This document shows, one piece after another, positions 1 through 9,501 of a stretch of 64,000 bases of DNA. Each line of letters opens with the position of its first letter. Position 1 is the first letter of the stretch. The translations under genes and the position numbers were made by a program. Source of the DNA: Symbiodinium natans (taxonomy: Eukaryota; Sar; Dinophyceae; Suessiales; Symbiodiniaceae); the NCBI GenBank assembly GCA_905221605.1, contig CAJNDS010001891.1, forward strand, positions 1-64,000, in the 5' to 3' direction. The notes beneath the pieces were generated by a model that had not been told where the DNA came from, did not search any database, and saw nothing but the letters and a program-made list of their open reading frames with translations.

Positions 1-123
1 TAAAAACAGAAATTCCTCTAGATTTCTTTTTAACCTATTGTGTGCACATGGCTGCGATCGCTTCCGGTTCGGTCTAAGGAGCCTAAGGGCCAGCAGCAAG
101 CTGCGGAAAGCACGAGGTGCCAT
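1..123 (-). CDS. First exon of a minus-strand gene leaving the window
   Basis: From an ATG at 123 the minus strand is open for 41 codons to the window edge. The start reads MAPRAFRSLLLALRLLRPNR, rich in Leu and Arg without acidic residues for the first 29 residues, as in an organelle-targeting or signal-anchor segment. The first 20 or so codons favour G or C in the third position; the last dozen are AT-rich, so a splice donor may lie within the exon (a GA-type site in the CTAGAG|GAAT context is possible). It lies downstream of and in the same direction as the 387-9110 gene. Function unknown. Confidence 0.5.
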   Translation of the reverse strand, partial: MAPRAFRSLLLALRLLRPNRKRSQPCAHNRLKRNLEEFLFL

Positions 124-170
124 CCGGACCAGGACTCGGGGCAGTTCTCCAAATTGGGGTCCCTTTTTGG

Positions 171-273
171 GGCCCTAAACCCTAAACCCTAACCCTAAAC
201 CCTAAACCCTAAACCCTAAACCCTAAACCCCAAACCCCAAACCCCAAACCCCAAACCCCAAACCCCAAACCCT
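171..273 (+). repeat. Interstitial telomeric array (CCCTAAA, turning to CCCCAAA)
   Basis: About 14 near-perfect heptamers; the left half is CCCTAAA and the right half the single-base variant CCCCAAA, so the variant has spread as a block. It lies between the first gene and the stop codon of the next. Confidence 0.95.
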
Positions 274-386
274 GTCCTCTACGTAGTAGGGCGCCCTTCG
301 TACATCAGGCCCGACCCCAATTTAGAGGACTACCCGGGTAATTACGCAGCAAAGGACCTGCTTCGCAGGTCATTCTAAAGGAGTTG

Positions 387-3300
387 TCAAACGTAAACGT
401 GCATCACGGGAGCTACCTTGTTGGTGAGCTCCGGAGTCACTTTGTTGGTGAGCTCCGGAGTCACCCCGTTAGTGAGCTCCGGAGTCACGTTCTTGAGCTC
501 CACCGGCAGCTCGCCCTTAACCTCGTTTGTCTCCTCCTCTTTTTGGGAGGCACGTTTTGGGGCGGGCGGTGGGCCTTCTCTTATACTGCTGGGCGCGAAC
601 GAGCTGGACCTGATACCTATGCTGAACCGGGAATCCTAGCAACAATCCTTATTCTAGCTGTTTTCTTAGTACCCAAAGATCAGAATTTTAGCTGTTTCTT
701 TACAATTACAGTACCCAAAAAGTATTAAACAACAAAAAACATATTTCCAAGTACCCATAAGATGCGACGGCGAAACTGCGGGGAGCTCTGGTCGAAGGTG
801 ACCTCCGAGGCGATCAGGGCCATGGCTGAGAGTAGGAGGTTGATGTCGTAGACAGCCAACCTTGGGAAAAAAAAAAAAAACAAACAAGAAAATCAGATTC
901 TGAGGGGTTTAGGGTTTAGGGTTTAGGGTTTAGGGTTTAGGGTTTAGGGTTTAGGGATTAGGGATTAGGGTTTATAGGGTTTAGGGGATTCTTCTCGGAA
1001 GGGTACCCTTGTTTTGGGGTTGGGTACTTTGTAAGGGATTATAGAAGCCAAAAAAGGGTGGCAAAAGGACACCCTTGGGCTACCAAGCAACCTACCCACA
1101 CTTCTTGTGACCTCAAGCCTCTCCAGCTGTGCCAGTTGCGACGCGGTATTATGCAGGGTTGCGCTGACCAGGACAGCAGGTGGCACTCTCTGGAGGTTGA
1201 ACATGCACAACTCGTTCTGCCCGCCGAGAGCTGCCTGGTAGACGAGGGCGCTGCTTGTCATTACCAGAAGTAGACATATCACCGTTCCAAGCAGACCCAT
1301 CGTCGCAGTACCAAGAACATCCGCAAACTGCTTCATGGCCCCCTCAACAGTGCCGATGTGGAGGGCATTCGAGGCCACCAGGATGGTGATGCAAAGGCCA
1401 GTGAAACTGCCCAGCACGTTCAGGAGTGGCACCTTCCAGGGCCAAGCCCGCGTTTCCATGACAAGAAAGAGCAGGAAAATCAACATCACGGCCATGATCT
1501 GAATCGGGGGATAGTCAGTTGCCAAGGCAATTGGCAGAGACATCAACGGACCGCGTGCCAGTAGCGCCACCCCAAACCACCAGCTATCCAAGCGGAATCG
1601 ACCGAGCAAAAAACGGAAGGCTTGCACCCTCTCACCCTTGCCAGTGCTGCTCCATGTTGGCACCACCACCACCGCATATGTGCAAAGTGCCAGGAAGCCC
1701 AAAACGCCAAGCAGCAGAAGAAGTAGGCCGGCTACCAGCATCACTGTGTGATCTGGTGTGCCGCACGTGACGCTGGGGTATTTCAAGACACTGTGCACGC
1801 CATTCGGGTGGCTAAAGCACATGAGTGGAGCCAAGGCGATGGTGCTCATGGTGCTGAATCCCACCTGCAGCACCGCGCCGATGCAACTCCAGGTCTTAGG
1901 GCCTGCCCATCGATACCTTGGTAGCAGTCGGTTTAGGGTTTAGGGTTTAGGGTTTAGGGTTTAGGGTCTAGGGCTTAGGGTTTAGGACATTACAATCAGG
2001 GATTTGGGCGTTGGGTGCGTTTCCCAGAACCCCAAAACATGGGCAAAAGGGCACCAGTGGCCTGCCCAAGATACTCCCAGGGCAAACACTTGGAGGCTTG
2101 TTGGCACACAAGGAGGTACACGACCGCTCCAGGGAAGAAGCAGGCGGAGGCAATGTAGCGCAAAGGCACGAAACTCCCCGCGATGCAGCCGAAACCGAAG
2201 CTATCCTAGCATGGCCCTTGAAGACCTCTGAAAGATATTCCTAAATATGATCCTCTTCAACCCAATAAAGGGAAATACAAAACATCCCAATGGCCTACCT
2301 AGTGTCGATGTCCAGCAAAAACACTTGGAAGAACTCGTAGACTCCTGCGAGACCATCCGGAAACTGCACCGTCATCATTCCAATGATCCCAACACTTTGT
2401 AGCGCATTGATCCTTGGTTTAGGGTTTAGGGTTTAGGGTTTAGGGTTTAGGGTTTAGGGTTTAGGGTTTAGGGTTTAGAGCTTACCGATATTTCCGAGAT
2501 CTTGGCAGCCATTTCATAACAAGGGTACCCTTTCTTTTTGGGTTGGTTACTTTAAACCCAACTAATTAAGGAATATACCCTTAGATCATACTGTTACACC
2601 CTTTTTGGGGCGGTTGGCTGCTGTATGAGGGAACCTTGAACCAAAAAAAGGGGTAAAGGCTACCACTGGGCTACCAAGGAACGTCATGCCGAAAGCGCAG
2701 GTCGTTGTAAACAGCACCGATGCCTTTGCAGTTGAGTGCGATGTCAGGGAGTAGTACACCTTGGTTGCTGAGTTCATCAGCCCCCAAAAAGTGGACACTT
2801 GCAATTTTATAGGGGCTATAGTATCCCAAGGAGTGTAAAGTGTACTCACTCAGCTACTAAGATACCGCAACCAGGCCGATGGCGATCAGGACGAGCGCGG
2901 CAACCCACCCGAATATCTGCCACGTGGTACATTCTGCGCAGGCCTGTTCCTCGGGTGGCCCTTTAAAACCCTCTGAAAGATATTCCGGAACATGGGCATT
3001 TCCCACAAAATAGGGGTCCCCCCCTTTGTATACCCCAATTCGACTAACCCCCCAAAAAAAGGGTACCGCTACTTTCAGAAACCCCCATATGACCCTCTAT
3101 CAAATCCCCCAATAATAAAGGGGGGGAAAAATATACAATCTCCCACCTGGCAGCCCAGAAACCATATTATCATAAGGGCACCCTTTTTTGGGTTGGTTAT
3201 TTTAGAAGAGGAAACCAGAACCGCCCCCCAAAAAAAGGTAAGGGGTACCACTGGGCTACCAAGCCGAAGAAGGGCCTACCGAGCTTCACCCCAAGTTTGT

Positions 3301-6300
3301 CCCTGCGGGCAATCGGTACATGCGGTGCCCTGAAGACTGCTGCGGCAGCTTCCCGGCGTTCCGCCGGGGCAGCGAAACTCGCCGACGCACCGGTACGCGG
3401 CTAAGGGAGCCTCAGGGGTGCTGTGTTGTGTGAAATGATGATCTCTTTTATTGTATCATGGTTTTATGATCTTGTTATGATATTGAGATGTTGTTCTATT
3501 GACGTCTTCTCGTATTGCTATATTCTTCGATAAGTACATTTGAGTTTTTTGATTTTCTTTTTAACCTTATATTGATTTGGCCTGATATTTTCAAATTATG
3601 ATATGGTCATATTTTCATATCACTGAGTCGTATACGAATATCTGGTTTTACGATCGAAAATTACCTTTGTTGCGTTTTCCCAATTTTGTCTACTGTGCTA
3701 TTCCTATGTCGTTTCTAGATTGTGCTACTTACTCTTCTCTGGTATCGTTATCCTCAGGGTGCTGTAGAAGATACCCTAAACCCTAAACCCCAAACCCTAA
3801 GCCCTAAACCCTAAACCCTAAACCCTCAACCGTGTCCTCAGGGGTGCTGTAGAAGTTCTCCAGGACAACCGGCACGAATTGATCGCCCAAAGCGGAGCTA
3901 CCGGAGATGAGGCTGTCGCGTGTGCTGAGGGCAGGACAATCAAAGCCTCGGATGGCCCTTAATGTTTAGGGTTTAGGGTTTAGGGTTTAGGGTTTAGGGC
4001 TAGGGTTTAGGGTTTCGGGTTGAGGGTTCTTGAAACCCTCTGAAAAAATATTCCTAAACGACCGCCAAGAATAACCCAGGAATAACGCGGCTGCCCTTTT
4101 GGGTTTAAAGGGGCTTATAAGGGATCCGGAGCCCTAAAAAAGTGAATAAGGGCCTGCTCCTTTTCCGAGTAAGTATGATCCTCTTAAACCCAATTAAGGG
4201 AAAACACCCTAAACCCTAAACCCTAAACCCTAAACCCTAAACCCTAAACCCTAAACCCTAAACCCTAAACCCTAAACCCTAAACCCTAAACCCTAAACCC
4301 TAAACCCTAAGGGCATGTCCAGAAGCCCTCGCCACACTCCGCACAACTCAGCTGGCTCGCGTTGCCCTCGACATTGATGTACCCTGCCGGACATCCGCAG
4401 TCTGCCTTACTTCTCCAAGGGTTTAGGGTTTAGGGTTTAGGGTTTAGGGTTTAGGGTTTAGGGGTTAGGGTAATAACCAAGGGAAAAAAAGGGTTAGACT
4501 TTTTTTGTTCCTACTAAATAAGGAAACCCAAAAAGTGGTAAAGTTCAACTATTGGCTGAGTAAGCTGCCCTGGAGATCGAGCCAAAGCCCAGGGTTGTTC
4601 CGCCCTCTGGGCACGAAAAGCACAAGGGCGAGCCTTGGAAGCCCAGGAACCATCTTATAACGCGGGCAACCTTTTTGGGTTGATTGCTTGATAAGGGGAC
4701 CTTAAACCCAAAAAAGGGGGAAAAGGGTACCACTGGGCTACCCTAAACCCTAAACCCTAAACCCTAAACCCAAGGAGCCTTTTTGATCCTGGTACTGGCC
4801 GATGTCGCATCTGTTGCAGCTTTGGCTCCCGGAATTGTTCCTCGGTTGGGGCATACTTAGACCCTCCAAGACCTACTCCGAAACAGGAGAATAACCTCCT
4901 CAAACCCATAAAAGGTATAACCTACTCCTAAATACCCTAAACCCTAAACCCTAAACCCTAAAACCCAAACCCTAAACCCTAAACCCTAAACCCTAAACCT
5001 TAAACCCAGTCAGAAGGGAAGATATAAACTATAAACTATCCCAAGGGCCTGCCGAGAAAATGTCCCAAGGCACCTGGACCCCCCCAACTACCCTTTAATA
5101 AAGGGGACTTATAGACCCTACTATTCTGGTTAAAGGGTAGCTGGGGGGGGTGCCGGCATATACCTAAACCCTAAACCCTAAACCCCAAACCCCAAACCCT
5201 AAACCCCAAACCCTAAACCCTAAACCTTTAAAAACCCTGCTCCTTATACCCAGGTGCTGATACTCGCCGTGCTGGCACGGCTCGCAGGCCAACGCCGCGC
5301 CGGAGGGCTGGCTGGTGCCCGGCTCACCTTAGGGTTTAGGGTTTAGGGCTTAGGGTTTAGGGTCTTGGTTGCAGTAGCCCAGTAGCCATAGTAGAATAAG
5401 AGGTTAGGGGCTTGGGGCTGTTAAATAGGGTTTCGGGTTTAGGGTCTAGGGTTTCGGGTTTAGGGAAGGGTGTTGGGGCATTCATAAGCTAACCTAGACC
5501 CCAAAATGGGCAAAAAGGGCATCAGTGGGCGACCACGTCACAGGGCCTGCACTCATAGGTTATGCCAATGTCATCCTGCATCTGTTTTGAGTATCGCCCC
5601 GACACACACGCCCGACATTCCAGAAACGTCAGGTCATCCCTGATGCTCGTGAAATCCTCGAGATTGGTGTTGTAGAGACCAAACCTTTGTGGACAACAGA
5701 ATATGTTTTGTATTTTTTACGAGCTGATATATAGGGCTTTCTAGAGTTTAGGCTTTAGTGTTCAGGGTTTAGGGACTAGAGCTCACGAAACTTACAGTAT
5801 TTGCCAAATCAACCCCAGAAACCCAGGGAAACACTTCGTCTTGTCCGGCAACCATGAGGACCATGAGGTTGGGTTGGCCTGGAGCCAACGGCACGCAACG
5901 TCCCTGGTGGTGTCGCCACTTTTTCTCCATTCCTGCATCATGTCCATCACATCCTTCCTTGGGATTTGCTATACAACAAGTACTTCTATGGCTTCTAGTT
6001 GTGGGTTAGACTGACTGATACTAGGGAGTGCGGCCCCAGAAAGCTGTAAGACTAATTTCAAATCAGCCCGGGCTTCATATTCCACCGCATCTTCCGAACC
6101 AACTCCACCACATTTGGGGCCAAGGAGGACAAGTCTTGGCTAACGATCTTGGTGACCGCGCTGGAAGCGGCTGCCGTTCGCTTGTCGCCATTGATGTAAG
6201 CATTGAAGTCATAGGGCGGAAAGGTGATGTCCACCGGGGCCAGGTCGAGGAATGTCGCGTCAGGAATCCACCAGTAGAACAAACACTTGACCTCGTGGTA

Positions 6301-9110
6301 GCCCAGCAACCATCTTACAATAAGGGCACCCTTTTTGGGTTGGCTATTTTCTAAGGGAACCCATAACCACAAAAAAGGGCAAAGGGTACCACTGGGCAAC
6401 CAAGACCTGCAGCGCAAACTCTTCCCATCTCCTGGACACCCCAACGGCCACGGGCATGTCGTAGGCCGTGACCTTCTGCATCATGTCGTCCAAGCCCCAC
6501 CACCCCAAAGCGGCGGTCACATACGGCACGCACCGAGAAGCATTGTGACGGCAGGCCGGTGATAGCCACCAGTAGCCATCCGGGCAGTAGGCCACCAAGT
6601 CTCCGTTCGGTTGCTGCCGCAGGCCGTCCATGTCGCCTGCATCCGGTTCACGCGCCATTCCCGTTACAACACCCGCAGGATTACTAAGATATATATATAT
6701 ATATATATAGATGTATATATTTTTCTCTATCTATGATACAAGGCCCTCAAGCACTTGCAGAGTACTTGCTAAGGGCTAAGATGTTTCTTTCAAGATCCCG
6801 CTTGCCCCGCCTGTGAACTTGAGGTAACCCTCATTTTGCGACGAGGCCATTAGTTGAGTCTCATTGCAGGGGTGCAAGAGGCTTTTGTCGATGGACGCCA
6901 GGCTCGCAAAGTACTTCTCATTCTGGCTCCACGACGTATTCCAGCTGCGATAGTGCTGAAGCACGGCGCCATCCTGCTTAGCAGCCCAGTAAACATATTA
7001 TAATAAGGGCACCCTTTTTTGGGTTAATTGCTTTCGAAGGTAACCCATAACCTAAAAAAAGGGTAAAGGGTACCACTACTGAGCCTGGAAATATGACTCT
7101 GCGAGGATGGACCGAGCAAAGTAGGTGGAGATCGCGCCATCGTAGCCCATGGAGCCCAAATCCACGGGAGCTGAAGATGGGTACTTCGTTACGATTTCGG
7201 CCCATACCGCAGCGTAGTCCTCCGGGCCGCTATTAGGATGTTTAACAAATCTAGAAAACACTTAACCCTACAACCCTAAACCCATGACAGGACCAGGACA
7301 AGCAATCCTTACTTCTCCAAAAACCAAGGGAAAAAGGATAATCGCTAATGTTCCTGCAACATAAACAAACCCAAAGAGCTTAAAGTTCAACTCTTGGCTA
7401 AGTAAGAACCGCTCGCAGAGTCACGAGTCCTCAGGCCACTGCTCGATATTGATGTGGTTGTGGGTTACCTAGGATGGCCCTGAAAGGACTCTGAAACTAG
7501 TCCTTGAATCCTCTTGAGCCGGGTTGAGGGTTTAGGGAACCCTAAACCCTAAACCCTAAACCCTAAACCCTAAACCCTAAACCCTAAACCCTAAACCCTA
7601 AACCCTAAACCCTAAACCCTAAACCCTAAACCCTAAACCCTAAACCCTAAACCCTAACCCTACCGAGAAGGTGAAATTTCAAAAAATATCTCAAGGGCCT
7701 ACCTAGTTGCCAAGTCCGGCGCGCAGCCAGGGTCCGTAAGGTCCAACGGCCGCTCACAGCCCATCAGGGCCTTGGATGGTTTAGGGTTTAGGGTTTAGGG
7801 TTTAGGGTTTAGGGTTTAGGGTTTAGGGTTTAGGGTTTAGGGTTTAGGTTTTAGGGTTTAGGGTTTAGGGTTTCGGGTTTAGGGTTGTAGGTTGTAGGGT
7901 TCAGGGAGAAATATTTCCGAGATCTTGGTCGCCCTGCAACCATCTTATAGTAAGGGAACCCTTTTTTGTTGGTTGTTTGCTTTATAAGGGAGCCCAGAAC
8001 CACAAAAAGGGTAAAGGGTACGGCTGGGCTACCCAGAGATATGACTCTCTTAAAACCCTGTATGAGGAACAAAGAGACGATCCTCTTAAGCCCTCGATAT
8101 GAGGGTTTCCGAAAATAGGGTACTCTTTTTGGGGGTCCCGTTAAGGGGGATTCCATTCTCTTTGCGGTATAAAAGGGCTACATAGCCCTTGAAAACAGGC
8201 CCCGATAGACCCTAAAGAAACCCCGAAGAAAGTCCCTTATAGGGTCCCTCCTGTAGTCCCTTCATATCAGCCTTATAAAGGCCGGTGGCCTCTTTCTCTG
8301 CTACCCTTAAACCTCAATATAGCCCCTAGATGCCCAAATAAGAACCCCCGACAAAACAGAAACCCTACTTAAACAAACCAATATAATTAAGAAACACATC
8401 CTAAGGTCCTGCTTAGAGGCGTAGAAGGCATTGGTCGTCCCGGGCCCAACTCCAGTTTCAATGACGTTGTAGCCCAACAGCTCCTGCGCACTAAACCCTA
8501 AACCCCACGATTAGGGTCTGGGGTTTAGGATTTAGGGTTTAGGGTTTAGGATTTAGGGTTTAGGATTTAATTAGGGTTTAGGGATTAGGAATTAGGGTTT
8601 AAGCCGAGCACCCTTTCGGCTTGAGGCTGCACCCTAAATCCCTAGGTTCAATTCACAAGCTCACTCGGCTCGGAGAAGGGATTTCATATATATATATATA
8701 TATACATGTATGTGTACTTATCCTGTACTGCGTGATTAATTCATTAGTAGATTAAAAGCTGATTCTTTGTTTTCTGAACCAAATATATGTATATGTATAT
8801 AGCTGAATATAGTATACTATATGCATATATATATATATACATCTAACGGTTTCAAATCTTTGGCGGGTGGGGGATGTGTTCTGGAAGTCTGGTGAAGGAC
8901 TCAGCGCTCCTCTATGAGGATGTGGAGGGTGGCGGTCGTCACGAAGCTAGCATCCCAGTTGTTGATCCAAAGGCCGATTGGATAGGACTCACCGTTCGCA
9001 GTCAAGTTCTTCCTTTGACTTGAGCTTATCGCGTTCGAAAGGCATGCAGTCTCCGCTCCCACACCCAAGGCTTGGAAGATCGCCGCAAACTCAACCAGTT
9101 TGCGAAACAT
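387..9110 (-). CDS. 24-exon receptor-like gene: betaine-binding-like (OpuAC type) domain, Cys-rich region, multi-pass membrane region
   Basis: Exons on the minus strand, hand spliced: 8910-9110, 8409-8483, 7711-7770, 7425-7468, 7085-7229, 6812-6976, 6407-6636, 6074-6291, 5823-5953, 5534-5684, 5243-5322, 4779-4840, 4557-4633, 4315-4405, 3837-3946, 3288-3410, 2866-2949, 2685-2759, 2482-2500, 2307-2412, 2066-2205, 1092-1916, 755-860, 387-635. They total 3,567 nt, 1,188 codons plus stop. The start MFRKLVEFAAIFQALGVGAE looks like a signal peptide. Residues of about 40-440 resemble ABC-type glycine-betaine binding proteins (LIEELLGYNVIETG, NHINIEQWPEDSGPEDYAAVW, DGYWWLSP). About 470-680 is Cys-rich with CxxC pairs (ECRAC, NRCDIGQYQDQ, CAECGEGFW, CTDCPQGQTW), like ephrin-receptor/GCC2-GCC3 modules. 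The rest holds many hydrophobic spans (WVAALVLIAIGLVAV, MLVAGLLLLLLGVLGFLAL) before an acidic tail with three VTPELTN repeats. A plausible role is a surface sensor of betaine-like solutes, by inference. Weak points: the last acceptor (another frame from 626 exists) and exons 11-12. Confidence 0.85.
906..981 (+). repeat. Interstitial telomeric array (TTTAGGG), intron 22
   Basis: About ten units, beside a truncated family A element (about 990-1087); both lie in the last-but-one intron of the 387-9110 gene. The intron ends in a long T tract before CCCAAG at 861-866. Confidence 0.95.
990..1087. mobile_element. Introner-like element, family A (one end eroded)
   Basis: The intact end (1077-1087) is the CTTGGTAGCCC terminal motif read on the minus strand. 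It lies 4 bp inside the exon 22 donor (GTTG, 1088-1091); the next exon also begins GTTG (860-857), so the donor tetranucleotide looks like one copy of a 4-bp target duplication. Confidence 0.7.
2206..2302. mobile_element. Introner-like element, family B, intact; intron 20
   Basis: Reference copy of family B on the plus strand: starts CTAGCATGGCCCTT, has the internal gaaagatattcctaaatatg block, and ends GGCCTACCTAG. On the minus strand it gives the intron between a membrane exon ending LLDI and one starting DSFGFGC. The donor is GA, from the tetranucleotide beside the element (GACA); the acceptor is its own CTAG. Confidence 0.85.
2501..2688. mobile_element. Introner-like element, family A, enlarged; intron 18
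   Basis: Both ends match family A (CTTGGCAGCC at 2501; GGGCTACCAAG ending 2688) but the interior contains a second copy of the central GGGTTGG...AGGGAACC fold, giving 188 bp instead of about 105. It precedes the 19-nt microexon 2482-2500. Confidence 0.8.
2760..2861. mobile_element. Introner-like element, family D; intron 17
   Basis: Left end CTTGGTTGCTGAGTTCAT, right end CTCACTCAGCTACTAAG, interior with paired AAGTGTACACTTT-type arms. The exon 17 donor GT lies 4 nt outside the element on the minus strand, and its left end supplies the AAG acceptor. Confidence 0.85.
2951..3283. mobile_element. Composite intron 16: family B interrupted by two other elements
   Basis: The outer ends are family B (GGTGGCCCTTTAAAACCCTC at 2954; GGGCCTACCGAG ending 3282). 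Inside lie a J-type fold with C/G-run arms (about 2995-3125) and a full family A copy (3147-3263). The whole set is removed as one intron: exon 16 ends GGT, exon 17 resumes GAACAGG. Confidence 0.7.
3752..3857. repeat. Telomeric array between two copies of exon-edge sequence
   Basis: CCTCAGG(G)GTGCTGTAGAAG occurs at 3752-3770 and again at 3836-3855, where it is the 3' end of exon 15; between them is a CCCTAAA array (3774-3828). A third, shorter copy (CCTCAGGGGTGCTGT) is at 3410-3424, at the start of exon 16. The array therefore sits between direct repeats of exon sequence. Confidence 0.9.
3951..4314. mobile_element. Family B element carrying two telomeric arrays and a nested element; intron 14
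   Basis: Family B blocks are found in order: GATGGCCCTT (3951), then TTTAGGG units (3965-4024), ttgaaaccctctgaaaaaatattcctaaac (from 4029), a nested fold with family A/C-like ends (about 4060-4170), gtatgatcctcttaaaccca (from 4171), then a 105-bp CCCTAAA array (4205-4310). Intron donor is GC. Confidence 0.75.
4205..4310 (+). repeat. Interstitial telomeric array (CCCTAAA), intron 14
   Basis: About 15 units, almost without variants, ending directly at the GC donor of exon 14 (the minus strand reads ACAT|GCCCTTAGGG). Confidence 0.95.
4413..4556. mobile_element. Introner-like element, family C, with telomeric insert; intron 13
   Basis: Compared with the uninterrupted family C copy at 7305-7412 (both share CTTGG..AAAAA near one end and GTTCAAC/TTGGCT near the other), this copy has TTTAGGG units at 4420-4468 close to one end. 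Intron donor is GC. Confidence 0.7.
4634..4774. mobile_element. Family A element with perfect 4-bp duplication and a telomeric insert; intron 12
   Basis: GAGC at 4630-4633 and at 4775-4778 flank the element exactly. Plus-strand ends are CTTGGAAGCCCAGG and CCAAG; four CCCTAAA units (4741-4769) separate the inner TIR (CTGGGCTACC) from its outer CCAAG. Read on the minus strand, one GCTC copy is the donor (GC type) and the other starts exon 13. Confidence 0.9.
5088..5151. repeat. Inverted repeat with C/G-run arms, intron 11
   Basis: CCCCCCAACTACCCTTTAA pairs with TTAAAGGGTAGCTGGGGGG around a short AT-rich loop. It is probably another short intron-borne TIR element; no second full copy was found. 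Confidence 0.6.
6295..6404. mobile_element. Introner-like element, family A; intron 7
   Basis: Ends GTGGTAGCCCAG and GGGCAACCAAG with the usual interior. The minus-strand donor is GTCT, just outside, and exon 8 begins GTCA, giving ..EEFALQ|VKCLFYWW. Confidence 0.8.
6977..7085. mobile_element. Introner-like element, family A; intron 5
   Basis: Left end CTTAGCAGCCCAGT, interior with CACCCTTTTTTGGGTT and AAAAAAAGGGTAAAGGG, degenerate right end TACTGAGCC. Intron boundaries fall at the ends. Confidence 0.75.
7305..7412. mobile_element. Introner-like element, family C; in intron 4
   Basis: CTTACTTCTCCAAAAACCAAGG at the left and AGTTCAACTCTTGGCTAAGTAAG at the right. Serves as the telomere-free reference for the 4413-4556 copy. 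Confidence 0.65.
7469..7706. mobile_element. Family B element split by a large telomeric array; intron 3
   Basis: Family B ends CTAGGATGGCCC (7469) and GGGCCTACCTAG (to 7706) enclose a 125-bp CCCTAAA array (7539-7663). Adjacent tetranucleotides TTAC and TTGC match at three of four positions. The minus-strand donor is GC (TTG|GCAACTAG). Confidence 0.9.
7539..7663 (+). repeat. Interstitial telomeric array (CCCTAAA) inside a family B element
   Basis: About 18 consecutive perfect units, then one hexamer. It replaces nothing obvious in the family B consensus, so it reads as an insertion. Confidence 0.95.
7779..7893 (+). repeat. Interstitial telomeric array (TTTAGGG), intron 2
   Basis: About 14 units, with single-base variants toward the right end. 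It begins 9 bp from the exon 3 acceptor. Confidence 0.95.
7924..8036. mobile_element. Introner-like element, family A, perfect 4-bp duplication; in intron 2
   Basis: AGAT at 7920-7923 and 8037-8040 flank ends CTTGGTCGCCCTG and CTGGGCTACCCAG. The clean duplication shows insertion by a TIR transposon. Confidence 0.9.
8678..8840. repeat. AT-rich stretch with two (TA)n runs, intron 1
   Basis: Dinucleotide runs at 8686-8703 and 8825-8840 with AT-rich sequence between. Nothing coding is visible. Confidence 0.8.
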
Positions 9111-9430
9111 TGCCCCGCGGTGTGGCCGTAGACTTCTACATGCTGATGAGAGATGACAGCGAGGCGAGATTATGTGATGACTTCTCTGAGTTGTGTGTGT
9201 GTGTGTGTGTTTTGTTTGGAGGGGGGGGGTTTGCGATTATAAGGCGGGCCCTAACATGTACCCATGATTTCACCCCCTCTTTACTACTTCCCCAGGGTCC
9301 CCCCCTGAATAACCTTAATGAAGCTGAATAGCCCCTACCTAGCCCGAATTATGGGGGGTAACGGGGGGGGGGGGGGTAGTACAGAGGGGGGTAGGAGGGG
9401 AACCCGTGATGATTTAGAAAACTCACTAAA
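9111..9430. other. Intergenic stretch upstream of the 387-9110 gene
   Basis: Contains (TG)9 at about 9193-9211, a G-run at 9363-9376 and an imperfect fold-back (about 9262-9412, C-rich arm against G-rich arm). No TATA-like box or spliced-leader relic was recognised. Confidence 0.5.
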
Positions 9431-9501
9431 TTGCAAAGGCTCAAGGGGCGCTTGGGGCCCTTCCAAAAGGATGCCTTGAAGCCTCCCACATGGGTTTCGC
9501 T

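Noticed and set aside
171-273. True chromosome end
   Set aside because: Coding exons lie on both sides and similar arrays recur throughout the window.
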